Assembly: GCF_900475415.1 (NCBI RefSeq) | Contig: NZ_LS483388.1 | Location: 1,412,001 to 1,476,000 of the forward strand | Direction: 5' to 3' | Length of the DNA stretch: 64,000 bases | From: Streptococcus porcinus | GTDB taxonomy: Bacteria > Bacillota > Bacilli > Lactobacillales > Streptococcaceae | Part shown: one piece after another, positions 50,222-60,334 of the stretch | Position numbering within the stretch: the first letter of the stretch is position 1 | How the letters are laid out: every line of letters begins with the position of its first letter | The notes under the pieces: generated by a model | Told to the model about the DNA's origin: nothing | Database searches by the model: none | The model's input: the letters and a program-made list of their open reading frames with translations, nothing else | Made by a program: the position numbers and the translations under genes

Positions 50222-50869
50222 ATGACGCCTAATAAAGAAGATTACCTTAAATGTATCCACGAACTAGGACAAATTCAACTTAAAATTTCTAATAAAATGA
50301 TAGCGGAGAAAATGCAGGTATCTCCCCCTGCTGTATCTGAGATGCTCAAAAAAATGATTAATCAAGAATGGATTCAAAAAGATACCAAGAAAGGTTATGT
50401 ATTGACAGACAAAGGGAGTGACCTTGTTGCAAATCTATACCGCAAACACCGCCTTATTGAAGTCTTTTTAATCAATCAATTAGGATATAGTCCTCAGGAA
50501 GTTCATCAAGAAGCGGAAATTTTAGAACATACCGTTTCTAATACTTTTATTGATCGGCTTGATGAAAATTTAGGGTTTCCTACCTTTTGTCCCCATGGTG
50601 GGACCATTCCGCGTAAGAACGAACCCCTCAAAGAGATTAACCATCAAACTCTAAGCCAACTATCCTCACCAGGGACCTATAAGTTAGCTCGAATCCATGA
50701 TCACATTGAATTAATCAATTATTTGGAGCAGCATGACTTAAGATTAAATACCCTTATTGACCTGCAACAGATTGATAACTTTGCTAAAACCTATACCATA
50801 AGTTACAACAACAAGTCATTAACCATTCCAGAAATTATTGCAGAACGACTTTATATTTCAGAAGCGTAA
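50222..50869 (+). CDS. mtsR: DtxR-family metalloregulator
   Basis: A 215-residue metal-dependent repressor divergent from mtsA. The winged helix is seen in MIAEKMQVSPPAVSEMLKKM, the dimer and metal-binding region has HRLIEVFLINQLGY and ILEHTVSNTF, and a C-terminal FeoA/SH3-like domain follows. Metal-bound MtsR should repress mtsABC through the box at 50106. Ends in a bidirectional terminator. Confidence 0.95.
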   Translation: MTPNKEDYLKCIHELGQIQLKISNKMIAEKMQVSPPAVSEMLKKMINQEWIQKDTKKGYVLTDKGSDLVANLYRKHRLIEVFLINQLGYSPQEVHQEAEILEHTVSNTFIDRLDENLGFPTFCPHGGTIPRKNEPLKEINHQTLSQLSSPGTYKLARIHDHIELINYLEQHDLRLNTLIDLQQIDNFAKTYTISYNNKSLTIPEIIAERLYISEA

Positions 50870-50870
50870 A

Positions 50871-50900
50871 AAAACGATTGGTCTTATTCCAATCGTTTTT
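50871..50900. terminator. Bidirectional terminator between mtsR and mtnN
   Basis: An 11-base perfect stem (AAAACGATTGG with CCAATCGTTTT) with a loop of seven and T-runs either side. Confidence 0.9.
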
Positions 50901-51589
50901 TATAATGCTTCTAAAAATGCTAGTAAAACTTGAGCAGATTTTCGACCAGCCTCTACAATAAATTGATCAAAGGTAATATTGGCATCATGTGCTGCAGTAT
51001 CACTCATAGCTCTAATGACAATGAAAGGTTTACCGCAGGCGTATGCTGCTTGAGCAATTGCTGCACCTTCCATCTCCACAGCTAGAACATCTGGAAAATG
51101 GTCTTTAATTACCTTGAGTTTCTCAGGTCCTGCAATAAACGAATCCCCCGTAGCAATAAGACCAATAGCACTATTGCACTCTGCTTGATCTAAAACTGTT
51201 TTAAAAACAGTCACAAAATCAGGGTGACTCTCAAAATAAAGTGGCTGCATGGACATCTGTCCGTAATCGTAACCAAATGCCCTTAGGTCAACATCATGAT
51301 AAACTAATTGGTTTGCAACGACCACATCACCAATCTGCAAATGTGGTGCAACTGCACCTGCAGAACCTGTATTAATCAAGGCATCAACCTCAAAGTATTC
51401 AACTAAAATAGCGACTGTCATTGCAGACATAACTTTGCCAACACCTGATTGAACTAAGATGATGTCTTGTCCAGCAATCTTACCAGTATAATAGGTATTC
51501 GCTAAAATATTATGACTTTCTTTGTCAGCTAATTGCTCCACTAACAAGCGCAATTCTTCTTCCATTGCGGCAATTATTCCGATTTTCAT
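50900..51589 (-). CDS. mtnN: 5'-methylthioadenosine/S-adenosylhomocysteine nucleosidase
   Basis: A 229-residue Pfs/MtnN enzyme that splits MTA and SAH, feeding the S-ribosylhomocysteine/AI-2 pathway. Typical segments: MKIGIIAAMEEELRLL, NTGSAGAVAP, VAVEMEGAAIAQ and the C-terminal RAMSDTAAHDANITFDQF. Last gene of the glmU-nudF-macP-mtnN operon. Confidence 0.96.
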   Translation of the reverse strand: MKIGIIAAMEEELRLLVEQLADKESHNILANTYYTGKIAGQDIILVQSGVGKVMSAMTVAILVEYFEVDALINTGSAGAVAPHLQIGDVVVANQLVYHDVDLRAFGYDYGQMSMQPLYFESHPDFVTVFKTVLDQAECNSAIGLIATGDSFIAGPEKLKVIKDHFPDVLAVEMEGAAIAQAAYACGKPFIVIRAMSDTAAHDANITFDQFIVEAGRKSAQVLLAFLEAL

Positions 51590-51601
51590 TTGTTATCCTT
51601 C

Positions 51602-51859
51602 TTATAAGTTAAATATGGCGTAAATAAGAAAAGCAATTAAAAGAACCAAGGCAATCAATAACATATTCAACTTTGACTGAAATTGATGACGCTTGGCATT
51701 TTCTATGCGTCGACTTTTATAAATCCGCTCAGAATTATCTTCCGTATCCTCTGAAAAACTAACAATCTTTGTTTCAGAATCTACCTCAAAATCCTCTTCG
51801 ATATACTCTCCACGTTTAGCTTTTTCAATAATTTCGTCAGTTAATAAGGATTTGCCCAT
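51602..51859 (-). CDS. macP: MacP-like membrane-anchored cofactor of PBP2a
   Basis: An 85-residue protein with a charged cytoplasmic N-terminus (MGKSLLTDEIIEKAKRGEYI) and one C-terminal membrane helix (about residues 66-84). The start and position between nudF and mtnN match pneumococcal MacP, which activates the cell-wall synthase PBP2a and is phosphorylated by StkP. It is shorter than the pneumococcal protein as I recall it. Several Ser/Thr residues in the tail could be phosphosites. Homology by position and start motif is good but not verified. Confidence 0.75.
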   Translation of the reverse strand: MGKSLLTDEIIEKAKRGEYIEEDFEVDSETKIVSFSEDTEDNSERIYKSRRIENAKRHQFQSKLNMLLIALVLLIAFLIYAIFNL

Positions 51860-51861
51860 TA

Positions 51862-52413
51862 TTAGCTACCTCCTAGATATAGGCCAAAGTAATTGATAGC
51901 AATTATAGTTTTGGCATCTACAATTTGTCCCATAGCAATCAGATCTAAACAGTCTTGATAAGACAACTCATATACTTCAAGAACTTCATCATCATCTTGT
52001 GGTCTCGGATTTTCAACCTTTTGTAAATCTCTTGCAAGGTACAATCTTATCTTTTCATTTGAAAAACCGATTGCCGTATAAAATTCAGAGATTTGCTCTA
52101 ATTGCCCTTTATAACCAGTTTCTTCCTCTAGTTCACGACTAGCGGCTTCTAATTCAGAACCTTCTTCACCGATTTCTAATTTTCCCGCTGGTATCTCATA
52201 AGAAACAGCCTCAATAGCTTTACGGTACTGTTTTACAATAAGAATATTATTTTCTGGAGTGACTGCTAGGATAGAAACGGCACCTCGATGGAGAACTAAT
52301 TCTCGCTTAGCTTGACCCAAACCATTGGGTAATTCAACATCATCAACAACGACATCGAAAATAGCCCCTTCATAAATTGTTTGTCGAGCAATCGTTTTTT
52401 CTTCAAATTCCAT
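51862..52413 (-). CDS. nudF: ADP-ribose pyrophosphatase, Nudix
   Basis: A 183-residue Nudix enzyme that hydrolyses ADP-ribose. The Nudix box is in GKLEIGEEGSELEAASRELE followed by EETGY, and the N-terminal dimer domain and FSNEKIRLYLARDL are typical. Encoded between glmU and macP. Confidence 0.92.
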   Translation of the reverse strand: MEFEEKTIARQTIYEGAIFDVVVDDVELPNGLGQAKRELVLHRGAVSILAVTPENNILIVKQYRKAIEAVSYEIPAGKLEIGEEGSELEAASRELEEETGYKGQLEQISEFYTAIGFSNEKIRLYLARDLQKVENPRPQDDDEVLEVYELSYQDCLDLIAMGQIVDAKTIIAINYFGLYLGGS

Positions 52414-52436
52414 GCTTCTTCTCCTTTATATCCGTT

Positions 52437-53831
<1,395 letters not shown>

Positions 53832-53880
53832 CTAAATTCAATATCAACTCATTATAGCATATTTACAAGTGAAGTGTAGC

Positions 53881-53907
53881 AAAAAAGAGATTGACCGTGT
53901 CAATCTC
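53881..53907 (-). terminator. Terminator of the DUF2829-SDR-GNAT-oxidoreductase operon
   Basis: A 9-base perfect stem (53887-53895 with 53899-53907) with a six-T tail on the minus strand. Confidence 0.85.
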
Positions 53908-53913
53908 AATCAC

Positions 53914-54879
53914 TTATGACAGGCTTTCACTGGCTTTTTCAAGAACTTTCATAACTGATAAGCTATGATTTAATGCAGCTTGAGCACGGGCAAAATCTTT
54001 GAAATCAATTATTTCTTGAAAGACTTGGAATTCCGCAACCATACGATGATTTCCTTGATTCGTATTAAATTGTTGTGGCGATTCACCATTCTTTGTCACT
54101 TGGATTTCAGGCAGAGTATTTGTAGCACCAAGAATCGCAAGAGATCCCTTATTCCCCTGAATTGTTGATTTGATTTCAGCACTGCAATCTTTAGCTCCTA
54201 TACAAACTGCTTTGAAATTAGCATAGTCTAAAAGCAAAATCCCCGATGTATCAACACCTCTCTCCATATTCGGCAGGTAAGTTACCTGCTCAGGTTCTCC
54301 AAATAAACCTACCACCAAATGGATATTGTAGATATTTAAATCCCTTAACGCTCCACCTCCTTTTTCAGGATCAAAAGCTGGCGCAATCACACCATCTTTA
54401 AAAGCATCGTAGCGCGAAGAATATTGAGAATAGTTACAATCAACAATTTTAATGTCACCGAGTTCAGACAAATGTTCTTTAATAAAACTGAAATTCTCTA
54501 AATACTGATTGGTAATAGCTTCTAAAAGCATTAACTGTTTTTGTTTAGCTAATTCTGCCAACTCCTGTGCTTGTGATAGTTTCAAAGTGAAAGGCTTTTC
54601 ACAGATAACGTGTTTTCCAGCCAAAATAGCAGCCTTTGCCATTTCATAATGTAAATGGTTGGGCGTAGCAATATAGACAGTATCACTATTGCTATCGGCT
54701 AATGCTTCCTCTAAATCATCAAAAAAGTGAGGAATCTCGTATAAGTCAGAAAACATTTTGGCTTTATCAAGGCTTCTTTTAGTCGAAACAATTGCTTTAA
54801 GTTCTATCCCTTTGGTTTCTGATAAAACTGGTAGAGCTTCTTCAACGATCTTTCCTGTTCCAATAACTGTTAATTTCAT
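53914..54879 (-). CDS. Gfo/Idh/MocA-family oxidoreductase
   Basis: A 321-residue NAD(P)-dependent dehydrogenase: Rossmann motif VIGTGKIVEEALP, DTVYIATPNHLHYEMAKAAI, and the EKPF motif in HVICEKPFTLK. Substrate unknown, probably a sugar or its derivative. Last gene of the four-gene operon that begins with DUF2829; no obvious pathway links them. Confidence 0.9.
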   Translation of the reverse strand: MKLTVIGTGKIVEEALPVLSETKGIELKAIVSTKRSLDKAKMFSDLYEIPHFFDDLEEALADSNSDTVYIATPNHLHYEMAKAAILAGKHVICEKPFTLKLSQAQELAELAKQKQLMLLEAITNQYLENFSFIKEHLSELGDIKIVDCNYSQYSSRYDAFKDGVIAPAFDPEKGGGALRDLNIYNIHLVVGLFGEPEQVTYLPNMERGVDTSGILLLDYANFKAVCIGAKDCSAEIKSTIQGNKGSLAILGATNTLPEIQVTKNGESPQQFNTNQGNHRMVAEFQVFQEIIDFKDFARAQAALNHSLSVMKVLEKASESLS

Positions 54880-54892
54880 CTACTTCTTCTCC

Positions 54893-55402
54893 TTAATCTA
54901 TTCCAAATTCCTTAGCAAAGCTGACTTGGCCTAAGAAATGATGATTCCCGCATAATGATAAGGCCATAAAATTCTCTGGAGGGAAACCTTCTGGCAAACT
55001 GATGCCAAAAAACTCCGCTGGTTGATAGCCAAACTTAGGATAATAGCGTTCACTACCCAATACTAAAATCAAATCATAACCAAGGTCTTTTGCTACTTGA
55101 TGGCCTCTATCAATCAAGGCACCGCCATAACCCTGCTTTTGATAGCAAGGAGCAACACTCAAAGGTGCTAAAACTAAAGCTTCATGCTGGCCAACTTTTG
55201 CTTTGGTAAACATGATATGGCCTCGCAGTTGCTGATCAACTTCTAAAACCAAAGCCAACTCTGCTATATAGGAATCGCCCTCACGTAAGGCTTCAACTAA
55301 GTCTTGTTCAGTACCATCACTATGTTCTGCCGAAGCGAAAGCTTCTGTCACCAACTGGTAGATAGCCTTAAAATCCTCTTTTTCTTCTTGTCTAATAATC
55401 AT
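54893..55402 (-). CDS. GNAT-family N-acetyltransferase
   Basis: A 169-residue acetyltransferase with the acetyl-CoA loop in LSVAPCYQKQGYGGALIDRG (QxxGxG/A), and FGISLPEGFPPENFMAL near the end, as in YhbS-type GNATs. The substrate cannot be told. I chose ATG at 55402; a start at 55414 is possible. Third gene of the operon. Confidence 0.85.
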   Translation of the reverse strand: MIIRQEEKEDFKAIYQLVTEAFASAEHSDGTEQDLVEALREGDSYIAELALVLEVDQQLRGHIMFTKAKVGQHEALVLAPLSVAPCYQKQGYGGALIDRGHQVAKDLGYDLILVLGSERYYPKFGYQPAEFFGISLPEGFPPENFMALSLCGNHHFLGQVSFAKEFGID

Positions 55403-55435
55403 CTCTAGTTCCATTCAGTTTTGTTAATAATAGAG

Positions 55436-56134
55436 CTATTTAAGGGTCCAACCACCGTCAATTTTAACAATTTCCCCTTGCATAGATGCAGCTTTACCAG
55501 AGGCTAAAAAATAAGTTAGGTCTGCTATTTCTTCAGCCTGAGTCCACCTTCCAATTGGGGTTTCTTGTGCTACCCAATCAGCCAAACCATCTTTTTCAAA
55601 ATCACTAGCTGTCATAGCTGTTTGAACAGCACCTGGTGCTATACCAAAGACTTGAATCCCTGCTCTAGCATAATCCAGAGCTAATTGGCGAGTGAAACCA
55701 GCAAGAGCATGTTTACTGCTTGTGTAAGCAGCACCGCCTCCGCCAGCTTGAAAACTAGCAATGGAGCACATATTAATAATAATCCCCCTTTGTTGCACCA
55801 GCATTTTCTCCAAATAAAAACGTGTAAGCTTAACCATTGAAAAAAAGTTAAGTGCAAATAGTTTTTCAAAATCTGCCATATCTATTTCTAGGAGAGGTTT
55901 ATAAGCATCTAATATCCCAACCGTATTGAGGAGAATGTCAACTGATGGTAGCCATTGAAAAAGGGGAGCTAAATCTGACGAAAGATCTATTTGCAAAAAT
56001 TGGAAGTTACCTGATAAGTCTGGCTTAGGTTTGATATCAACACCATAAACCTGATAACCCTTATTTAAAAATAACTCTGCTTGGGCCTTACCAATTCCTG
56101 ACGCTACACCCGTAACGAGAACTTTTTTAGTCAT
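55436..56134 (-). CDS. Short-chain dehydrogenase/reductase
   Basis: A 232-residue classical SDR: GVASGIGKAQA (cofactor loop TGxxxGIG), NMCSIASFQAGGGGAAYTSSKHALAG (Ser-Tyr-Lys triad), and DGGWTLK at the end. Resembles FabG/EntA-like proteins but fatty acid genes are not near. The start at 56134 overlaps the DUF2829 gene by eight bases; its RBS lies inside that gene. Confidence 0.88.
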   Translation of the reverse strand: MTKKVLVTGVASGIGKAQAELFLNKGYQVYGVDIKPKPDLSGNFQFLQIDLSSDLAPLFQWLPSVDILLNTVGILDAYKPLLEIDMADFEKLFALNFFSMVKLTRFYLEKMLVQQRGIIINMCSIASFQAGGGGAAYTSSKHALAGFTRQLALDYARAGIQVFGIAPGAVQTAMTASDFEKDGLADWVAQETPIGRWTQAEEIADLTYFLASGKAASMQGEIVKIDGGWTLK

Positions 56135-56363
56135 TGACTTCAATCCAATCACTAGCTAAAACATCACATGGTGTTGGCGACCACATCGAAAAACCTTCCC
56201 CAGCACCTGAGACATTGATTAAAAAATAAGGAGTCACTTCTAACGGTTGGCCATTTTGTTCAATAACATCAAAGAGTTGTACATAATTTTCGGCACCACC
56301 CCAGCCAGTTCGCACATATTTTTTCTTGGCCTTTAACCCTGGTAAAATTTCTTCAAATGTCAT
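56127..56363 (-). CDS. DUF2829 protein, Tad2-like
   Basis: A 78-residue small protein starting MTFEEILPGLKAKKKYVRTG. It has the conserved layout of DUF2829: an N-terminal helix, TRSGW-like RTGWGGAENYVQL, a central strand region PYFLINVSG, and a C-terminal CDVLASDWIEV motif. Phage Tad2 proteins of this family bind gcADPR signal and block Thoeris defence; this is chromosomal and its function is unknown. It is co-transcribed with an SDR, a GNAT and an oxidoreductase, a non-phage context. Good RBS AAAGGAG. Confidence 0.75.
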   Translation of the reverse strand: MTFEEILPGLKAKKKYVRTGWGGAENYVQLFDVIEQNGQPLEVTPYFLINVSGAGEGFSMWSPTPCDVLASDWIEVND

Positions 56364-56879
56364 GTTTTTCTCCTTTGTTCTCTATAAATGTTGATATAGC
56401 TAGGCTTTTTTATTGAAAATATAAATTATTGTCCGCGTTTTTGCTCATAATACTTTTTAAAAACTACGCTTGATACTTGTTTTTAACAGAATTAGCATAG
56501 GTATAATGAGCAAAAAATGACTAACTAAAATTAGCGAGTTATCTAAAGGTCAAAAATAGGAAAATCTATTTTATTAACTCCCTACAGTCTCTTTTCTATG
56601 CATCAATCAATACACCGATTCGTAGAAGAATTTAAAAATACCTCTCCTTTGGAATTTGAAAACCAATACAGCTCACTTCGTACAGTATAGTATCACACTT
56701 TATGAAAACCCTCAATAAATTAATAGTTTTTATAGCTGATTCGTATCTATAACACACTATTCACTGCAAAACATAGTTTTGGTCATTCTTTAAAATTTAT
56801 CTAAAAAAATGCTCTATATCTCTCTGATTGAAAGCGTTATAATCAAATTAGATTTTAATTCTAGAAACGGAGATATAAA
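56364..56879. other. 516-base intergenic region before the secreted-protein gene
   Basis: AT-rich. It contains a cre-like box and a TATAAT near its right end. A 30-codon frame at 56598-56690 (plus strand) starts MHQSIHRFVEEFKNTSPLEF but has no RBS and no recognisable relative, so I do not call it. I see nothing else that I can interpret. Confidence 0.5.
56829..56843 (+). promoter_or_regulatory. cre-like box overlapping the -10 of the secreted-protein gene
   Basis: TGAAAGCGTTATAA (56829-56842) matches 13 of 14 cre consensus positions and overlaps TATAAT at 56838-56843. No good -35 is visible. CcpA binding here would repress the gene. Confidence 0.6.
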
Positions 56880-57587
56880 GTGAAAAAAGTATTACTATTA
56901 GCCATAGCGCTCTTTTCTCTTGGAATAGCACCTAATGTGATAGCGGAGGAAGAAGTCAACCAAATTAATAAAGAAACCTCACAGGAAAATCTGAAATGGG
57001 AGTTAGACCCAAATCAGTATAATAACGAAAACAATATACCTGTTACTATTGATAACAATAATCTAACAATAACATTACCTAAAGGTTGGTCAGTGTCATT
57101 TTTAAAAAACAAGGGTGCTTATAATCCACTAAAAGTAAATGATAAAGATCTTAGCTATTATGATGACTCTTCTACTAGACAGAATGGAACAAATGATAGA
57201 GTGGGTAAGGAACCTAACACTAGTCCTCGAGTATTCCTAAAAGGAGACAATAATAAAGAACTATCGTTTATATATAATGACAATAAAGGTGAGGCAGGAC
57301 TCCCAATCACTGTAACTCTACAATCACCACAAGAAGGAGATGAATTAACACTACGTTACCGTGCAGATACTGGCTTTTATGGAGGGAGCTCAAAATTAAA
57401 AGATTCAGAAACTCTTAAAAAAGAAAAGTCTGAGAAAGAGAGGCTTAAACAACAAGAAGAACAAAAAATTGCTGAAGAAGCTTATCTAAAATATATTGAA
57501 TATGACAATAACCAACCTTGGCACAAACGCTTAAGAGACGGCCTTCAAGACCAATTGTGGAATTTCAAAGATTGGCTGAAAAATTAA
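56880..57587 (+). CDS. Secreted protein of unknown function
   Basis: A 235-residue protein with a Sec signal peptide (MKKVLLLAIALFSLGIAPNV, cut probably after VIA at residue 22), a GTG start with CGGAG upstream. The mature N-terminal part (about 25-165) is Asn-rich and looks beta-rich, with TITLPKGWSVSFLKNKG and RVFLKGDNNKE. A charged coiled coil (about 178-205, Lys/Glu/Gln) and a Trp-rich tail (PWHKRLRDGLQDQLWNFKDW) follow. No LPXTG, no lipobox, no recognised toxin fold. Likely released into the medium. Confidence 0.8.
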   Translation: MKKVLLLAIALFSLGIAPNVIAEEEVNQINKETSQENLKWELDPNQYNNENNIPVTIDNNNLTITLPKGWSVSFLKNKGAYNPLKVNDKDLSYYDDSSTRQNGTNDRVGKEPNTSPRVFLKGDNNKELSFIYNDNKGEAGLPITVTLQSPQEGDELTLRYRADTGFYGGSSKLKDSETLKKEKSEKERLKQQEEQKIAEEAYLKYIEYDNNQPWHKRLRDGLQDQLWNFKDWLKN

Positions 57588-57989
57588 CTTCCTCTTTTTC
57601 CTAGTAGTGCTAAGCATGTTATAGTAAATCAATAAGCCAAACTAAAAAGCACCTTTTCGGGGTGCTAGTTCGTTCTTGATGAATTCATTAACAATATATT
57701 CACCTTATATTACTTTTTAGGTTATCGAATGTTGATTTGATGACCTTTTTAGTACAAACGTAAACATTGAGGGAATATTTAAAGATATTGAAAAGTCCTA
57801 TAAATGTTGTTACACCAGTAATTAAGAGGTTGCTAAAGTACTTTTTGTATCTAAACTTATTTCACCCCACTAGGTAAACTAACTTATTTTTTTATTTACA
57901 ATAAGGATTTTCTTAGTATTTCTCTAAAATAATAAAAGTTGATTAAGAAGTGCTAGTGAGATAGCCTATTAGTGTTCCAACCAATATCT
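57588..57989. other. 402-base intergenic region with a minus-strand terminator
   Basis: A hairpin terminator for the minus strand lies at 57644-57666. Upstream of it on the minus strand is an open frame without a start of about 48 codons (near 57708-57850), with NLLITGVTTFIGLFNIFKYS and a basic tail. It may be the 3' end of a decayed membrane-protein gene. I see no complete gene. Confidence 0.4.
57644..57666 (-). terminator. Minus-strand terminator without an intact upstream gene
   Basis: AGCACC (57648-57653) pairs with GGTGCT (57661-57666) with a five-T tail on the minus strand. The nearest intact upstream gene on that strand is corA, 320 bases away. Confidence 0.7.
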
Positions 57990-58904
57990 TTATTTACGTT
58001 TATAGTTCATCATTAGTTTTAAGATAAATGCCATAACAAACCAAAGGATGACCGAAATCCCTATCACCATTAACCACCCCAAAGGATGTTGAGTTAAAAG
58101 GGGTGGCAAAGGTACGTTAATACCAAAAAATCCTGTCACAATGCTTGGAATAGTTAACAGAATAGATAATAAGGTCAAAATTTTCATGGTGTCATTCAGC
58201 TCATTATTTAAGACATTATTATAGGTACCTTCTAATTGTGACAAAACTTGTGCAGATAATTGTGCCATTTCTACTAACTGCCGCGCCTCAATCAAGGCAT
58301 CATCTAATTGTTCCTCTTCAACATCATTAAGGCTAAGATACAAGAGATGGCTTTTTAGTTGCTCAATTAAGAGGACATTTTGTTTGCTGGCTGAGACTAT
58401 ATAAACTAAGCCCGTTTCTAAGTCTGACAATTGCAAAAGTTCTCTCTTACTCGTTCTTTCTCGCAATAGATTATTCAATCGATTTCGTTCCGAATTAAGG
58501 CTGTCCACTGTGGGAAAATAATTTTTGGAAATGAGGTAAAGGACTGTAAACAAAAATTTATACAGTGATAAGGTCTTGTTTTTCTCTAGCAAATTCTCCA
58601 TTTGTTTGACAATATAACTGCTTTTATCCTTATAAATTGTAATGAGATGATTTCCATAAACAAAGAAAGTAATTGGAACGGTCTGATAATGGTAATCCTG
58701 CTTATAAATATCTAAAACATTATAAATCAACAATAAGGTTTTTTCGTCACGATCATATTCTAAATGGGACAACTCATTTTTATCTGCAGCATAAGTTAGA
58801 ATCTCAGAATCAATTTTCAGCTCATGTTTCAGATAAAGAAGGTCTTTTGAATTGTCAGCATTTGCCATATACAGGCTAAATTTTTCTTTACTTATCTCTT
58901 TCAA
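57990..58904 (-). CDS. corA: CorA-like divalent cation transporter
   Basis: A 304-residue protein of the CorA superfamily: a large N-terminal cytosolic domain with a long coiled helix (MEKLLEKNK region to LSQLEGTYNNVLNNELNDTM) and two C-terminal membrane helices. The signature before the second helix reads FFGINVPLP instead of GMN, a common Gram-positive variant. Likely Mg2+ uptake or export. Start TTG at 58904 after GGAG. Confidence 0.88.
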   Translation of the reverse strand: MKEISKEKFSLYMANADNSKDLLYLKHELKIDSEILTYAADKNELSHLEYDRDEKTLLLIYNVLDIYKQDYHYQTVPITFFVYGNHLITIYKDKSSYIVKQMENLLEKNKTLSLYKFLFTVLYLISKNYFPTVDSLNSERNRLNNLLRERTSKRELLQLSDLETGLVYIVSASKQNVLLIEQLKSHLLYLSLNDVEEEQLDDALIEARQLVEMAQLSAQVLSQLEGTYNNVLNNELNDTMKILTLLSILLTIPSIVTGFFGINVPLPPLLTQHPLGWLMVIGISVILWFVMAFILKLMMNYKRK

Positions 58905-58943
58905 AACCTCTACTCCTTCAGTCTATACTACCTGTCAGTATAT

Positions 58944-58966
58944 CAAAAAAAGAGCCAAATGGCTCT
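58944..58966 (-). terminator. Terminator of brnQ
   Basis: AGAGCC pairs with GGCTCT with a seven-T tail on the minus strand. Confidence 0.8.
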
Positions 58967-58990
58967 CATTGGGATTATCCCTAATTCCCG

Positions 58991-60334
58991 TTAAGCTTCC
59001 TTTTCAAATTGCTTCAAATCAAAAACTTCTCCTCTTATCTTATCTGGTAACAGCATAGCAATAACAAGACCAAACATTGTTGGCAATAACCAACCCACTG
59101 ACATAGCGTGAAGCGGTAAATAATCAGCAAAAGTCGCAAGAGCTGTTTTAGGCATTAAGCCTGCTAAAACTTCTAAAAAGGAAATGATGGTCACAATGAC
59201 TATGGTCAAAGACATGCCTCTTTTAGACAAAGGTATTAGCTTATTAAGTAGGATAATGACTACTAAAACGATAACAATTGGATAAAGGAGAGAAAGTACT
59301 GGAAGCGAAAAAGCAATAACGGCATTCAACCCTAAGTTGGCAATTAGAAAACCAATAAGGGTAAAGAGGCTGAGATAAACTTTGTATGATAGCTTGGTAA
59401 AATGTTTAGCAAAAAATTCAGACACCGCAACAATCAAACCGACCGTAGTGGTAAAACAGGTTAAAATGACCATGACACTAAGGAAGTAGCGTCCAAAGGA
59501 ACCAAATAGCTGATAAGAAGCCTGCGCTAGAACATAAGCCCCTTTATTGATTGAAGGATCAGTCAGTACATTTTCTGGAACAGAAAATTTGTTACCTAGG
59601 TAGCCTAAACCAATGTAGAGAATGCTAAAAGCTAGGCTGGTCACTACTCCAACTACCCATATCGTTGATAAATACTCTTTTTTATTAGCAAAACCAAATT
59701 GTTTTAAGGTCTCAGTTGCTACTAAACAAAAAGCAACTGCGGCTAGAGCATCTATTGTATTATAGCCCGCTAAAATGCCACCACCAAAAGCATTAGTAAG
59801 GTATTCGGCGCTAGCTGTACCACTGTCAGCTTGACCATATTTAAATGCTCCTACAACTACTAATGAGAGAATAAGCAAAGCAAACATAGGAGTCAAAACC
59901 TTACCTACACTAGCCATTATGTTAGTCGGATGACTAGCAAGTAGATAAGCAGCCAAGAAAAAGAAAAAAGAAAAAATCATGAGAGCCATCTGGCTATTAC
60001 CAACAAGAGGTGATAGACCAACTTCAAAAGACACTGTAGCCGTCCTTGGAATAGCAAAAAGCGGACCAATAGTTAAATAAAGAATAACCAAAAAGCTGAG
60101 CGAGAACCAAGGGCTAAACTTAAGATCCATTTCATGTTTAAAACCTCCGTTAGTCAAAGTTCCCACTAATAGAGTGATGATAGCTAGGCCAACTCCGGAC
60201 AAACAAAATCCTAAAATAGCTGGCCAGAAATGATGACCCGAAGCCACACCTAAAGCCGGTGGGAAAATGAGGTTGCCAGCTCCAAAAAAAATGCCAAATA
60301 ATAGCAATCCTGTTAAAAATCCTTTTTTTATCAT
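58991..60334 (-). CDS. brnQ: Branched-chain amino acid transporter
   Basis: A 447-residue, 12-helix LIVCS-family symporter. It starts MIKKGFLTGLLLFGIFFGAG and contains NLIFPPALG and GGGILAGYNTIDALAAVAFC, the family fingerprints. Imports Leu, Ile and Val with Na+ or H+. A 100-base leader precedes it, with two possible -10 hexamers near 60434. Confidence 0.94.
   Translation of the reverse strand: MIKKGFLTGLLLFGIFFGAGNLIFPPALGVASGHHFWPAILGFCLSGVGLAIITLLVGTLTNGGFKHEMDLKFSPWFSLSFLVILYLTIGPLFAIPRTATVSFEVGLSPLVGNSQMALMIFSFFFFLAAYLLASHPTNIMASVGKVLTPMFALLILSLVVVGAFKYGQADSGTASAEYLTNAFGGGILAGYNTIDALAAVAFCLVATETLKQFGFANKKEYLSTIWVVGVVTSLAFSILYIGLGYLGNKFSVPENVLTDPSINKGAYVLAQASYQLFGSFGRYFLSVMVILTCFTTTVGLIVAVSEFFAKHFTKLSYKVYLSLFTLIGFLIANLGLNAVIAFSLPVLSLLYPIVIVLVVIILLNKLIPLSKRGMSLTIVIVTIISFLEVLAGLMPKTALATFADYLPLHAMSVGWLLPTMFGLVIAMLLPDKIRGEVFDLKQFEKEA

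Noticed and set aside
56598..56690. A 30-codon plus-strand frame starting MHQSIHRF
   Set aside because: No RBS, no recognisable relative, and too short to support; kept only as a note in the intergenic entry.
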